DNA from: Actinoallomurus sp.
GTDB taxonomy: Bacteria > Actinomycetota > Actinomycetes > Streptosporangiales > Streptosporangiaceae
Length of the DNA: 35,615 nt
Direction of reading: 5' to 3'
Assembly (NCBI GenBank): GCA_025964625.1
Contig: JAOPYL010000344.1
Location: 1 to 35,615 of the forward strand
Under the pieces are notes generated by a model, which searched no databases, had not been told where the DNA came from, and saw only the letters and a program-made list of their open reading frames with translations. Shown here one piece after another: positions 6,926-13,522 of the stretch. The translations under genes and the position numbers were made by a program. How positions within the stretch are numbered: the first letter of the stretch is position 1; each line of letters begins with the position of its first letter.

Positions 6926-7666
6926 ATGATGGGGCACACCCATGCCCTCGCAGGAGCAACGGCCTGGCTCGGGACCGTCCCGCTCCTCGCCGACCACGGC
7001 ATGAGAATGACGCCTGGCCAGGTGGTGGCCGGCTCCGTCGTGTGCGCGGGGGCGGGGCTGCTGCCCGACCTCGACCACCACGACGGCACGATCGCCAACG
7101 CCTTCGGTCCCGTGACCCGGATCCTCTGCAGGGGCGTCGCCGCCGTGTCCGGCGGCCACCGGCACGCCACGCATTCGCTGGTGTTCTGCGTGCTGGCGCT
7201 GCTCGGCGCCGACTGGCTCGCCAAGCACGCGGTCCACGCATGGTGGGTCATGCTGTTCCTGCTCCTCGGTCTCGGGCTGCGCGGCATCGGCATCCGGGTC
7301 CCCGAACGCGAGCACTTCAACGTGCTGCTCAACGGCGCGATCGCCGCGGGTCTCACCTACGTGATGGCGGGCATGCACTTCGCCGGGCCCGGGATCGACC
7401 TGCACGGCTACGTGCTCGGCTGGGCCGGTCTCGCGGTGGGCCTCGGCAGCTTCGTGCACGTGCTGACCGACTGCCTCACGCCGGAGGGCTGCCCGGTGCT
7501 GTGGCCGATCCAGACCCGGTTCGAGATCCCTGTCGTGCCACGCACCGACGGCGTCATGGAGAAATGGGTGGTGACCCCGATCCTGAGCCTCGGCATGGTG
7601 GTCCTCGCGGTCCGGTCCGCGGCCGGTTCGTTCGCCACCCACTGGCTGCAGCACAACCGCGGCTGA
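6926..7666 (+). CDS. YdjM-like membrane-bound metal-dependent hydrolase
   Basis: 246 residues. The N-terminal MMGHTHALAG (His4, His6), GLLPDLDHHDG (Asp48, Asp50, His51, His52) and GGHRHATHS (His78, His80, His83) form the His/Asp-rich cluster of the LexA-binding inner-membrane hydrolase family (DUF457, YdjM). Several hydrophobic stretches (about 32-47, 84-130, 137-185, 212-232) indicate an integral membrane protein. The family is thought to resemble phospholipase-C-type zinc enzymes, but its substrate is unknown. The start is at tandem ATGs; the ribosome-binding site is weak. HtrA follows on the same strand after about 90 bases, so co-transcription is possible. Confidence 0.8.
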   Translation: MMGHTHALAGATAWLGTVPLLADHGMRMTPGQVVAGSVVCAGAGLLPDLDHHDGTIANAFGPVTRILCRGVAAVSGGHRHATHSLVFCVLALLGADWLAKHAVHAWWVMLFLLLGLGLRGIGIRVPEREHFNVLLNGAIAAGLTYVMAGMHFAGPGIDLHGYVLGWAGLAVGLGSFVHVLTDCLTPEGCPVLWPIQTRFEIPVVPRTDGVMEKWVVTPILSLGMVVLAVRSAAGSFATHWLQHNRG

Positions 7667-7759
7667 GGCTCCTTCTCGGCAAAAGATCTGTCCGCCTCGG
7701 CGCGCCGCGCGGCTTCACCCCCGGGGCGGCTGGGAACAGCACTGTGCATGGAGCACGTG

Positions 7760-8797
7760 ATGCGGTCCGGCATGGCGGCGATCGCGGGGCTGGCACTGAT
7801 CGCCGCTTGCGCCGACGGCGGCGCGAAGAAGGCGGAGCGGACGGCGACGGCCAGCGCTCTGACCCCCGGCTCCGGTAGGCAGCTGGAACAGCAGTACGAA
7901 CAGGTCGTGAAGACGGTCCTGCCGTCTGTCGTGCAGATCAACACCGACTCGGGCCTCGGCTCGGGGATCGTGTACGACACCAAGGGCGACATCGTGACCA
8001 ACGATCACGTGGTGGCGGGGGCGCAGAAGCTCCAGGTGACGTCGGCCAGCGGGAAGAAGCCGCTGACCGCGACGCTCGTCGGGGAGTTCGCCGCGAACGA
8101 CCTGGCCGTGGTGAGGGTGAAGGATGCGTCGCTGAAGCCGGCGACGTTCGGCGACTCCGGCAGCCTGGCGGTGGGCCAGATCGTGCTGGCCATGGGGAAC
8201 CCCCTGGGGCTGTCCGGAAGCGTGACGAACGGCATCGTCTCCGCTCTCGGGCGGACGGTGAGCTCCAACCATGAAGGAGCCTTCCCCGGCGCCACGATCG
8301 CCGACGCCGTGCAGACGAGCGCGCCGATCAACCCCGGCAACAGCGGCGGCGCGCTGGTCACCCTCAACAATGAGGTGGTCGGCATCCCGACCCTGACGGT
8401 CTCGGACCCGCAGATCGGCGGCGCCGCCGCCGGCATCGGTTTCGCGATCCCCAGCAACACGGTCAAGTCGATCGCCGACCAGCTCATCGCGTCCGGCAGG
8501 GTGAAGCAGTCCGGGCGGGCCGCGCTCGGCGTCAAGGTCCGGACGGTGGTCGACCTCCAGGGCAACGTCAGCGGCGTGGGCGTGGTGTCGGTCACCAGGG
8601 GCGGCCCCGCCGAGAAGGCCGGCATCGCGCCGAACGACGTCATCCTGTCGGTGAACGGAACCCGAACACCGACGACCACGGCCCTGTCCGAGGCACTCGC
8701 CGCGCTCAAGCCCGGTCAGCAGGTCAAGATCGAGATCCAGCATCCGGACGGCAGCAAGGCGACGGTCACCGTCACGCTGGGCCAGCTGCCGGGCTGA
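7760..8797 (+). CDS. HtrA/DegP-like serine protease, lipoprotein, with PDZ domain
   Basis: ATG 7760 is favoured over ATG 7748 because GGAG lies six bases before it. It gives a short lipoprotein signal ending IAAC, so the protein is likely tethered outside the membrane. Counting from ATG 7748, the trypsin-like triad is His87 (TNDHVV), Asp118 (ANDLAVV) and Ser199 (PGNSGG). The oxyanion-side LAMGNPLGL motif is present, followed by one C-terminal PDZ domain (about 250-345) with GVGVVSVTRGGPAEKAGI. Its role would be degradation or folding quality control of exported proteins. Most actinobacterial HtrA proteins have an N-terminal cytosolic region and a transmembrane anchor; this lipid-anchored form is shorter. 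It converges on an aspartyl-protease lipoprotein with only nine bases between stop codons. Confidence 0.92.
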   Translation: MRSGMAAIAGLALIAACADGGAKKAERTATASALTPGSGRQLEQQYEQVVKTVLPSVVQINTDSGLGSGIVYDTKGDIVTNDHVVAGAQKLQVTSASGKKPLTATLVGEFAANDLAVVRVKDASLKPATFGDSGSLAVGQIVLAMGNPLGLSGSVTNGIVSALGRTVSSNHEGAFPGATIADAVQTSAPINPGNSGGALVTLNNEVVGIPTLTVSDPQIGGAAAGIGFAIPSNTVKSIADQLIASGRVKQSGRAALGVKVRTVVDLQGNVSGVGVVSVTRGGPAEKAGIAPNDVILSVNGTRTPTTTALSEALAALKPGQQVKIEIQHPDGSKATVTVTLGQLPG

Positions 8798-8806
8798 GGC
8801 TCGCGG

Positions 8807-9352
8807 TCACCGGCGCTGGAGCACCAGCCTGTTGTGCCGGAAGTCGAGGGTGACGTTCTCGAAGCGGCACAGCTCGTCGGAGCCGAGCAGTCCTCCCACT
8901 CCGATTCCGAGATCGACGACCGACAACGACGTCCCGTGCATGGCCACGCCGCCGAGTGTCCATCGGCGCACCTTGACGATGGGCACCACACCGCTGCCCG
9001 TCACGCCCTGCACCGGATGCACCTGCCCGGTACGTCGCAGGCCCAGCGTGCGGACGAGGCTCCGATCCACCGAGGAGTTCGACGACCCGGTGTCGAGCAC
9101 GAACTCGTACGGCCCGTGCCCGTTGACCCACACCGGGACGTAGACGAGAGTGCCGCCGGAGACGCGGACCACCCTCATCGGAAGCGTGATCTGGGAGACC
9201 CGCGCGGTGGGCGTGGCCGTGGGCGCCGGCGCCGACACCAGAGAGCCCAGGGACCGCCGGGTCCGGACCGGGTCAACCCGTGCGTCGGCGCAACCGGCGG
9301 CGACCTGCATCGATACCGCCACCAGCAGGCCGATGATCACTTTGCGGGACAC
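8807..9352 (-). CDS. Retropepsin-like aspartyl protease, lipoprotein
   Basis: 181 residues from GTG 9352 (GGGAAGG about nine bases upstream). The signal peptide ends VAAGC, with Cys21 as lipidation site, then an Ala/Pro/Thr linker to about residue 52. FVLDTGSSNSSVD (Asp87-Thr-Gly) is the catalytic motif of pepsin/retropepsin folds. GVGGLLGSDEL matches the downstream hydrophobic-hydrophobic-Gly segment that supports the active site. With one DTG it would act as a homodimer. Substrate unknown. Location and tail-to-tail arrangement with the HtrA-like lipoprotein suggest both act on surface proteins. It is transcribed leftward, behind a hairpin that separates it from copD-ctaG. Confidence 0.85.
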   Translation of the reverse strand: MSRKVIIGLLVAVSMQVAAGCADARVDPVRTRRSLGSLVSAPAPTATPTARVSQITLPMRVVRVSGGTLVYVPVWVNGHGPYEFVLDTGSSNSSVDRSLVRTLGLRRTGQVHPVQGVTGSGVVPIVKVRRWTLGGVAMHGTSLSVVDLGIGVGGLLGSDELCRFENVTLDFRHNRLVLQRR

Positions 9353-9395
9353 AGGACGGACCTTCCCGCAGGCGGCCCCGCTTACCCGTGGTCGT

Positions 9396-9432
9396 CCAGC
9401 CGGGTCGCGGGGAGGGTGCGGATCCCGGCTGG
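9396..9432 (-). terminator. Inverted repeat after copD-ctaG
   Basis: CCAGCCGGG (9396-9404) pairs with CCCGGCTGG (9424-9432) across a 19-base loop. It lies 81 bases past the stop of the leftward CopD-CtaG gene and before the aspartyl-protease start, so it probably ends the former transcript. Confidence 0.5.
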
Positions 9433-9512
9433 CCAGGGGTGTGAATCAGGCCGCCCCACCCCGGCCCGTGATGCCAGGGGCGTACGCGGTCAGGGGAATG
9501 GCCTCGCCCGGG

Positions 9513-11540
9513 TCAGTCCGAGGCCTCGGACCGTTTGTCGAGCGATGCCAGGTAGGCGTTGTAGTCCGAGAGCTCGTTGTCCGCGTTCACAGCATCGGCA
9601 CGGTCGGCGTGCCGCTCGAGCCGGCGCGTCAGCCGCTGGTCCTCGAAGAACCACTGGAACACCATCGCGATCAGCACGATGAAGGTCGGGATCTCACCGA
9701 ACGCCCACGCGATCGCGCCGCCGGTCTGCTGGTCGTGCAGGACCGACGCGCCCCATGGCCGGTGCAGCGCGGTGTACCACCCGGCGGCGAGCGGCCGGCC
9801 GAGGTTCATCAGCGCGATGCCGAAGAACGCGTGGAACGGCATCGTCACGAAGAGCAGGAGCATCTTCGCGATGTACGGGAGCTTGCGCGGAGTGGGATCG
9901 ACGCCGATGAGCACCCAGAAGAACAGCGTCCCGGACGCCATGAAGTGCACGAGCATCACGAGGTGGCCGACGTGGGCCCGCATCAGGTAGCCGAACAGCT
10001 GCGAGAAGTACAGCGTGTAGGTGCTGCCCATGAAGATGATCGTCGCCGTGGCCGGATGGCCGAAGAATTTCAGCGCCCGGCTGTGCAGGATGATCGTCAG
10101 CCACTCGCGTGGGCCGCGGTCCCCCCGGATGACCGCCGGTTTCAGCGCCCGCAGCGCCAGGGTCACCGGTGCCCCGAGCACGAGGAAGATCGGGGTCAGC
10201 ATCGACAGCACCATGTGCTGGACCATGTGCGCGCTGAACAGCACCGGCGAGTAGGTCGCGATGCCGGTCATCGTGACGGCCACGATCGTGACCAGGCCGG
10301 CGAACCACGAGACGGTCCGGCCGGCCGGCCACCGGTCGCCGCGCCGGCGGAGGCGTATGAGCCCGGCGGCGTACAGGCCGCCCAGCACGGCGACGAGCAC
10401 CGCGAAGAACAGGTCGGGCCGCCACATCGTGCACAGCCGGCCGATCGTGAGCGGCGGCGGCATCGGGAAGCCGAGCAGGCCGGTCACCGGGTCCTCGTCC
10501 ACGACGGCCACGGGCGGTGCGGTGCGGGCCAGCGCCACCGCGACGCCCATCGTGGCGGCCATCAGGACGATCTCGCCGGCGGCCAGCCGGACGAACGGCC
10601 ACGGCTTGCGGCTCACCGGCGGCCTCGGGTAGCCCTTCGGGTTGTGCGCCATCACGGCCGGCAGCGTGCGTTCGCGATGCTGCCAGCCGATCAGGCCGAG
10701 CACCGTGAAGAGCACCACCTTGGTCAGGATCAGCCGTCCGTAGTCGCTGGTGAACAGCTCCGCCGGGTCGGGCAGCCGGGACACCGCGTTGGCGGCGCCG
10801 CTGACGCCCACGGCGACGAAGCACCAGAGCGCCATCCGGCTGAACCGGCCGGCCGCGACCCCAAGGTGGTCTCCGCGGTGCGCGGCGTGCCAGGCCAGCA
10901 GCATCAGGCCGCCCACCCAGGGAGCGAGGGCCGTGACGTGCATCGCCAGCCCGCTGATGGCGAGCTCATGGTTCGGTGAGGCCGCCGAGTGCCCGGTCAG
11001 CGGTGGCGGCAGCAGGGCGATGAGGGCCACGACGAGGAGCCCGGCGGCACTGCCGGGCGTGGAGGCGGTGCGGGCCAGCAGGGCGATCACCGCCGCCAGC
11101 AGCACGACGAACATCAGTGCGGTGCCCTGCGGCAACTGGCCGACGTAACTGGACAGCTGGCTGCCGCCGGCCACCGTGGCGACGGGCTCGCCGAGAATGT
11201 CGGAGACGGTGAAGAGCAGCGTCGCGGCGGCGCCGGCGGCCCAGACCGCGGCGACCCACGACGCGCCCCGCAGGTAGCGGACGGCCTGCGGGTCGAGTAT
11301 CCCCTTCGCCGACGGCAGCAGCACGGCGGCGCCGAGCAGCACGCCGACGGTCAGCATGCCGCCGAGGTCCATGACGAGCCGGGAGACGGGCAGGCCCCAG
11401 CGGGTCAGCGTGCCGGCGTCACCCAGCCCAATGATCACCTTCTCGCGGACCGCCCCGCCGGCGACCAGCGCGATGGCCAGGGCGGCCAGACTGGCGAGCC
11501 CTACCGCGGCCGCGACGATGTACGGCCGGTGACTACGCAC
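9513..11540 (-). CDS. CopD-CtaG fusion: copper uptake / cytochrome oxidase assembly
   Basis: 675 residues, almost wholly membrane-embedded. Residues 1 to about 310 are CopD-like: repeated helices with TGHSAASPNHELAISGLAMHVTALAPWVGGLMLL and the RLILTKVVLFTVLGLIGWQHR segment. From about 365, a caa3-type CtaG domain follows: FSAHMVQHMVLSMLTPIFL, WVLIGVDPTPRKLP, MPFHAFFGIALM and DQQTGGAIAWAFGEIP, with His residues suited to copper. The charged C-terminal tail is cytosolic. The joint architecture is standard in actinobacteria and is thought to bring copper to the CuA/CuB centres of cytochrome c oxidase. The start is GTG 11540; the ribosome-binding site is weak. No copC or cox genes are adjacent. 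Confidence 0.92.
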   Translation of the reverse strand: MRSHRPYIVAAAVGLASLAALAIALVAGGAVREKVIIGLGDAGTLTRWGLPVSRLVMDLGGMLTVGVLLGAAVLLPSAKGILDPQAVRYLRGASWVAAVWAAGAAATLLFTVSDILGEPVATVAGGSQLSSYVGQLPQGTALMFVVLLAAVIALLARTASTPGSAAGLLVVALIALLPPPLTGHSAASPNHELAISGLAMHVTALAPWVGGLMLLAWHAAHRGDHLGVAAGRFSRMALWCFVAVGVSGAANAVSRLPDPAELFTSDYGRLILTKVVLFTVLGLIGWQHRERTLPAVMAHNPKGYPRPPVSRKPWPFVRLAAGEIVLMAATMGVAVALARTAPPVAVVDEDPVTGLLGFPMPPPLTIGRLCTMWRPDLFFAVLVAVLGGLYAAGLIRLRRRGDRWPAGRTVSWFAGLVTIVAVTMTGIATYSPVLFSAHMVQHMVLSMLTPIFLVLGAPVTLALRALKPAVIRGDRGPREWLTIILHSRALKFFGHPATATIIFMGSTYTLYFSQLFGYLMRAHVGHLVMLVHFMASGTLFFWVLIGVDPTPRKLPYIAKMLLLFVTMPFHAFFGIALMNLGRPLAAGWYTALHRPWGASVLHDQQTGGAIAWAFGEIPTFIVLIAMVFQWFFEDQRLTRRLERHADRADAVNADNELSDYNAYLASLDKRSEASD

Positions 11541-11788
11541 GGAACCCGGAACGCCGGAAGGGGATGACGGAGGAGGGCGCGGCGACGCGGGCCGCAGGAG
11601 GGCCGGGGCGGCGCGCGGGCCGCGGAAGATTGGTCATGGAGTAAGAGGTCGATCTCTTCGGGTCGGCACGGACCTCCTCACTTTATTCACCCACCGGCGA
11701 TCTTCGGCGTCGAGTGGTCAAAGTCCGCTCGATACTTCGTCCTCCGTCCTCCATCCTCCGTGCCCGGCATGCCGGAAAGGGCGGGCTC
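11541..11788. other. Intergenic region between XRE-TPR regulator and copD-ctaG
   Basis: This contains a three-copy tandem heptamer (CCTCCGT, CCTCCAT, CCTCCGT, 11741-11761) and a 12-base palindrome CCGGCATGCCGG (11764-11775) just past the leftward regulator's stop. Near 11645-11676 a GAGGTC/GACCTC inverted repeat lies in the upstream region of copD-ctaG. Two very short overlapping ORFs on the minus strand (11-34 codons) run into the copD-ctaG start but lack coding character. Confidence 0.4.
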
Positions 11789-13087
11789 TCAGAGGCCGGC
11801 GCAGGTGAGGGCCCGGCGGTAGGCCTGGGCGCGCTGCACCTCGGTGCCGGTCCCGGCCAGCAGCTCGGCGAGCTGGAACCATCCCTGGGCCGCCTCCCGT
11901 GTCGGCTCCATCTGCTCGAGGCACGCGATCGCGCGGCCCAGGACCTCGGCGGCGTCCTCCTCACGGCCGAGCCGGATGCGGGCCTCGCCGAGCACGATGA
12001 GGGCGCCGGCGGTGGCCAGCCGGAGCTCGCCCCCGAGCAGGTCCAGGGCCTCGCTCGCCCGGTCGGCCGCCTTGCCCGGCTGTCCCATCGCGATCTCCGC
12101 GCGGGCCAGCTCGGTCAGGCACCAGGCGATGTCGATCTCCCCGGCCGCCGTCGCGGTCAGCTCGCGCATGGCGCGCTGCAGCTCGTCGCGGGCACGCTCC
12201 GCGTCGTGGGGCCGGGCGAGCAGCATCAGCGTGCCGTACTCGCCGCGCAGCCGGCTGAGGTTGCGGAGATCGGCCGCCTCGCTCAGCAGCGCCAGGGCGC
12301 GCTCGCCGTACGTCACCGCCGTCTCGAAGTCCGCCTGGTACTTGGCGACGACGGCGGCCTCCCAGTAGGCGGCCATCCGGGCCACCGGGCTCCCGGTGGC
12401 GTTCGCGCGCTCGATCAACCGGTCGGCGAGCTGCCGGGCGCTGATGAGGTCGCCGCGCTCGAGGTAGGCGGCGGCGAGAGTCGCGCCGAGCTTGATGATC
12501 TCATCGTCCCAGGGCCCCGGCCGTCCGGTCACCCGCGAGAAGGCGTCCTCCGCCACCGCCACGCTCTGCGCGACGTCGCCCTTCTCCCGGTGGCAGCGCG
12601 ACACCGCGATGGTGAGCCGGATCCACTCGTCGGTGTCGTACTCGGGCGACACGGCGGCGGTCAGACCGGCGAACTCCCTGAGCGCGTCCTCGAGCGCGCC
12701 CAAGGACTCCAGCGCGAGCGCGTGTCCCCAGCGGGCCTTGCGCGCGAACTCGGGCAGGGCGGACAGGTCGGGATCCTGCAGCAGCTCGGCGAACCGGTCG
12801 CGCGCCTCGGCCGCCTCGCCGTTCTGCAGAGCGATCTCGGCGTACTCCAGCGTCGTGCGCATCTTCTCCTGCGCGTCCTCGTCGATGCCGCTGGACAGGT
12901 ACGACGCCGAGCAGCCGAGCTTGCGGGCCAGTAGCCGGACGACATCGGGCGTGGGCGTGCGCTTCCCGCTCTCGATCAGGGAAACGTAGCTGTCGGACAG
13001 CTCGGGGAGAGCCAACTGTGCCTGTGACAACCCCTGGCGCACACGAGCTGAACGGATTCGATGCCCAAGAGATCCTTGACTGTACAC
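11789..13087 (-). CDS. XRE-family HTH regulator with TPR domain (RRNPP-like)
   Basis: 432 residues from GTG 13087 (GCAGG upstream). Residues 7-62 form an XRE/Cro helix-turn-helix: LGHRIRSARVRQGLSQAQLA, then SDSYVSLIESGKRTPTPDVVRLLARKLG. The rest, from about 75, is alpha-helical TPR-type repeats (for example ALALESLGALEDALREF, LAAAYLERGDLISARQLADR, AVTYGERALALLSEA, LGRAIACLEQM). This order matches RRNPP peptide-sensing regulators (PlcR, NprR, PrgX, Rgg), which bind a re-imported peptide in the repeat domain. Similar XRE-TPR proteins are frequent in actinomycetes, mostly without known ligand. Head to head with it, across 56 bases, is a gene for a small secreted peptide, a natural candidate ligand. 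The family call is solid; the sensing role is inferred. Confidence 0.85.
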   Translation of the reverse strand: MYSQGSLGHRIRSARVRQGLSQAQLALPELSDSYVSLIESGKRTPTPDVVRLLARKLGCSASYLSSGIDEDAQEKMRTTLEYAEIALQNGEAAEARDRFAELLQDPDLSALPEFARKARWGHALALESLGALEDALREFAGLTAAVSPEYDTDEWIRLTIAVSRCHREKGDVAQSVAVAEDAFSRVTGRPGPWDDEIIKLGATLAAAYLERGDLISARQLADRLIERANATGSPVARMAAYWEAAVVAKYQADFETAVTYGERALALLSEAADLRNLSRLRGEYGTLMLLARPHDAERARDELQRAMRELTATAAGEIDIAWCLTELARAEIAMGQPGKAADRASEALDLLGGELRLATAGALIVLGEARIRLGREEDAAEVLGRAIACLEQMEPTREAAQGWFQLAELLAGTGTEVQRAQAYRRALTCAGL

Positions 13088-13128
13088 ATTTACCTGCTTT
13101 AACTCGTGAATTGACTGATGTTACACAT
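13076..13128. promoter_or_regulatory. Divergent promoter with paired direct repeats (candidate operator)
   Basis: TTGACTG occurs at 13076-13082 and 13111-13117. TACACAT follows at once in the first copy (13083-13089) and after four bases in the second (13122-13128). The second copy also forms the inverted repeat ATGT-TAC-ACAT (13118-13128), and the first contains TGTACA. TTGACT (13076-13081) spaced 17 bases from TTAACT (13099-13104) can serve as -35/-10 for the prepeptide gene. The regulator's own GTG lies inside the first copy, so binding could control both directions. Confidence 0.55.
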
Positions 13129-13143
13129 GGAGGGATTACGCAC

Positions 13144-13284
13144 ATGGCCCAACTGAAGAGAGCTCTGGCCCTCATCGTTCTCATCCTGGCCGGCATTCTC
13201 CTTGCCACTGAGAGCACTCCCGCCACCGCCGCCCCCACCAGCGGGGGACACGCTCGCTCGGTCCGCACGATTCACTGCTGCTGA
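13144..13284 (+). CDS. Small secreted prepeptide, putative signalling peptide
   Basis: 46 residues from ATG 13144, with GGAGGG about nine bases upstream. The frame is open back to 13018, but that part is antisense to the regulator. It has a textbook Sec signal: basic MAQLKR, hydrophobic ALALIVLILAGILLA, then TESTPATAA with AxA cleavage. The mature remainder would be PTSGGHARSVRTIHCC, 16 residues ending in two cysteines. There are no RiPP-modifying enzymes, ABC exporter or immunity gene nearby, which argues against a bacteriocin or lasso precursor. The divergent XRE-TPR gene suggests that a C-terminal fragment is the regulator's ligand, as with PapR, NprX or SHP peptides. Export is well supported; signalling is inference. 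A strong hairpin follows. Confidence 0.65.
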   Translation: MAQLKRALALIVLILAGILLATESTPATAAPTSGGHARSVRTIHCC

Positions 13285-13363
13285 CCGCTGTTCTCTTCAA
13301 AAGGATAGTTTTTTCCGGCTTCTTCCTGAAGCGGCTTCGGAAAGATGCTGGAGAGCGTCCTGC

Positions 13364-13387
13364 GGGGCCCGGTACCGGCCGGGCCCC
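13364..13387 (+). terminator. GC-rich hairpin after the prepeptide gene
   Basis: GGGGCCCGG (13364-13372) and CCGGGCCCC (13379-13387) form a perfect nine-base stem with a six-base loop, 79 bases after the prepeptide stop. It would separate the peptide gene from the xanthine dehydrogenase gene downstream. Confidence 0.6.
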
Positions 13388-13522
13388 GTCCCGAGGGCCA
13401 CACCGGAGATTCGGGAGATATCGCCAAAGCACGCGCGTCGTTTCGTGCGATCGTGCCCGGTCGGTTCCCGCCCTCTGCTGCTCTACTGCCCTCAGGACGG
13501 GTATGGGACGGTGGTGGGGGAC

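Noticed and set aside
11533-11637. Chain of two tiny minus-strand ORFs (11 and 34 codons) overlapping into the copD-ctaG start
   Set aside because: A GAGGAGG precedes the first, but spacing is poor and codon use is not coding-like; a leader-peptide role cannot be supported.
11741-11761. Three tandem heptamers CCTCCGT/CCTCCAT/CCTCCGT
   Set aside because: Too short and C/T-biased to separate from chance. On the minus strand it gives Shine-Dalgarno-like GGAGG runs with no gene behind them.
13144-13284. Lasso-peptide or lanthipeptide precursor reading of the small secreted peptide
   Set aside because: No modification, leader-peptidase or ABC-export genes nearby, and the N-terminus is a Sec signal rather than a RiPP leader.
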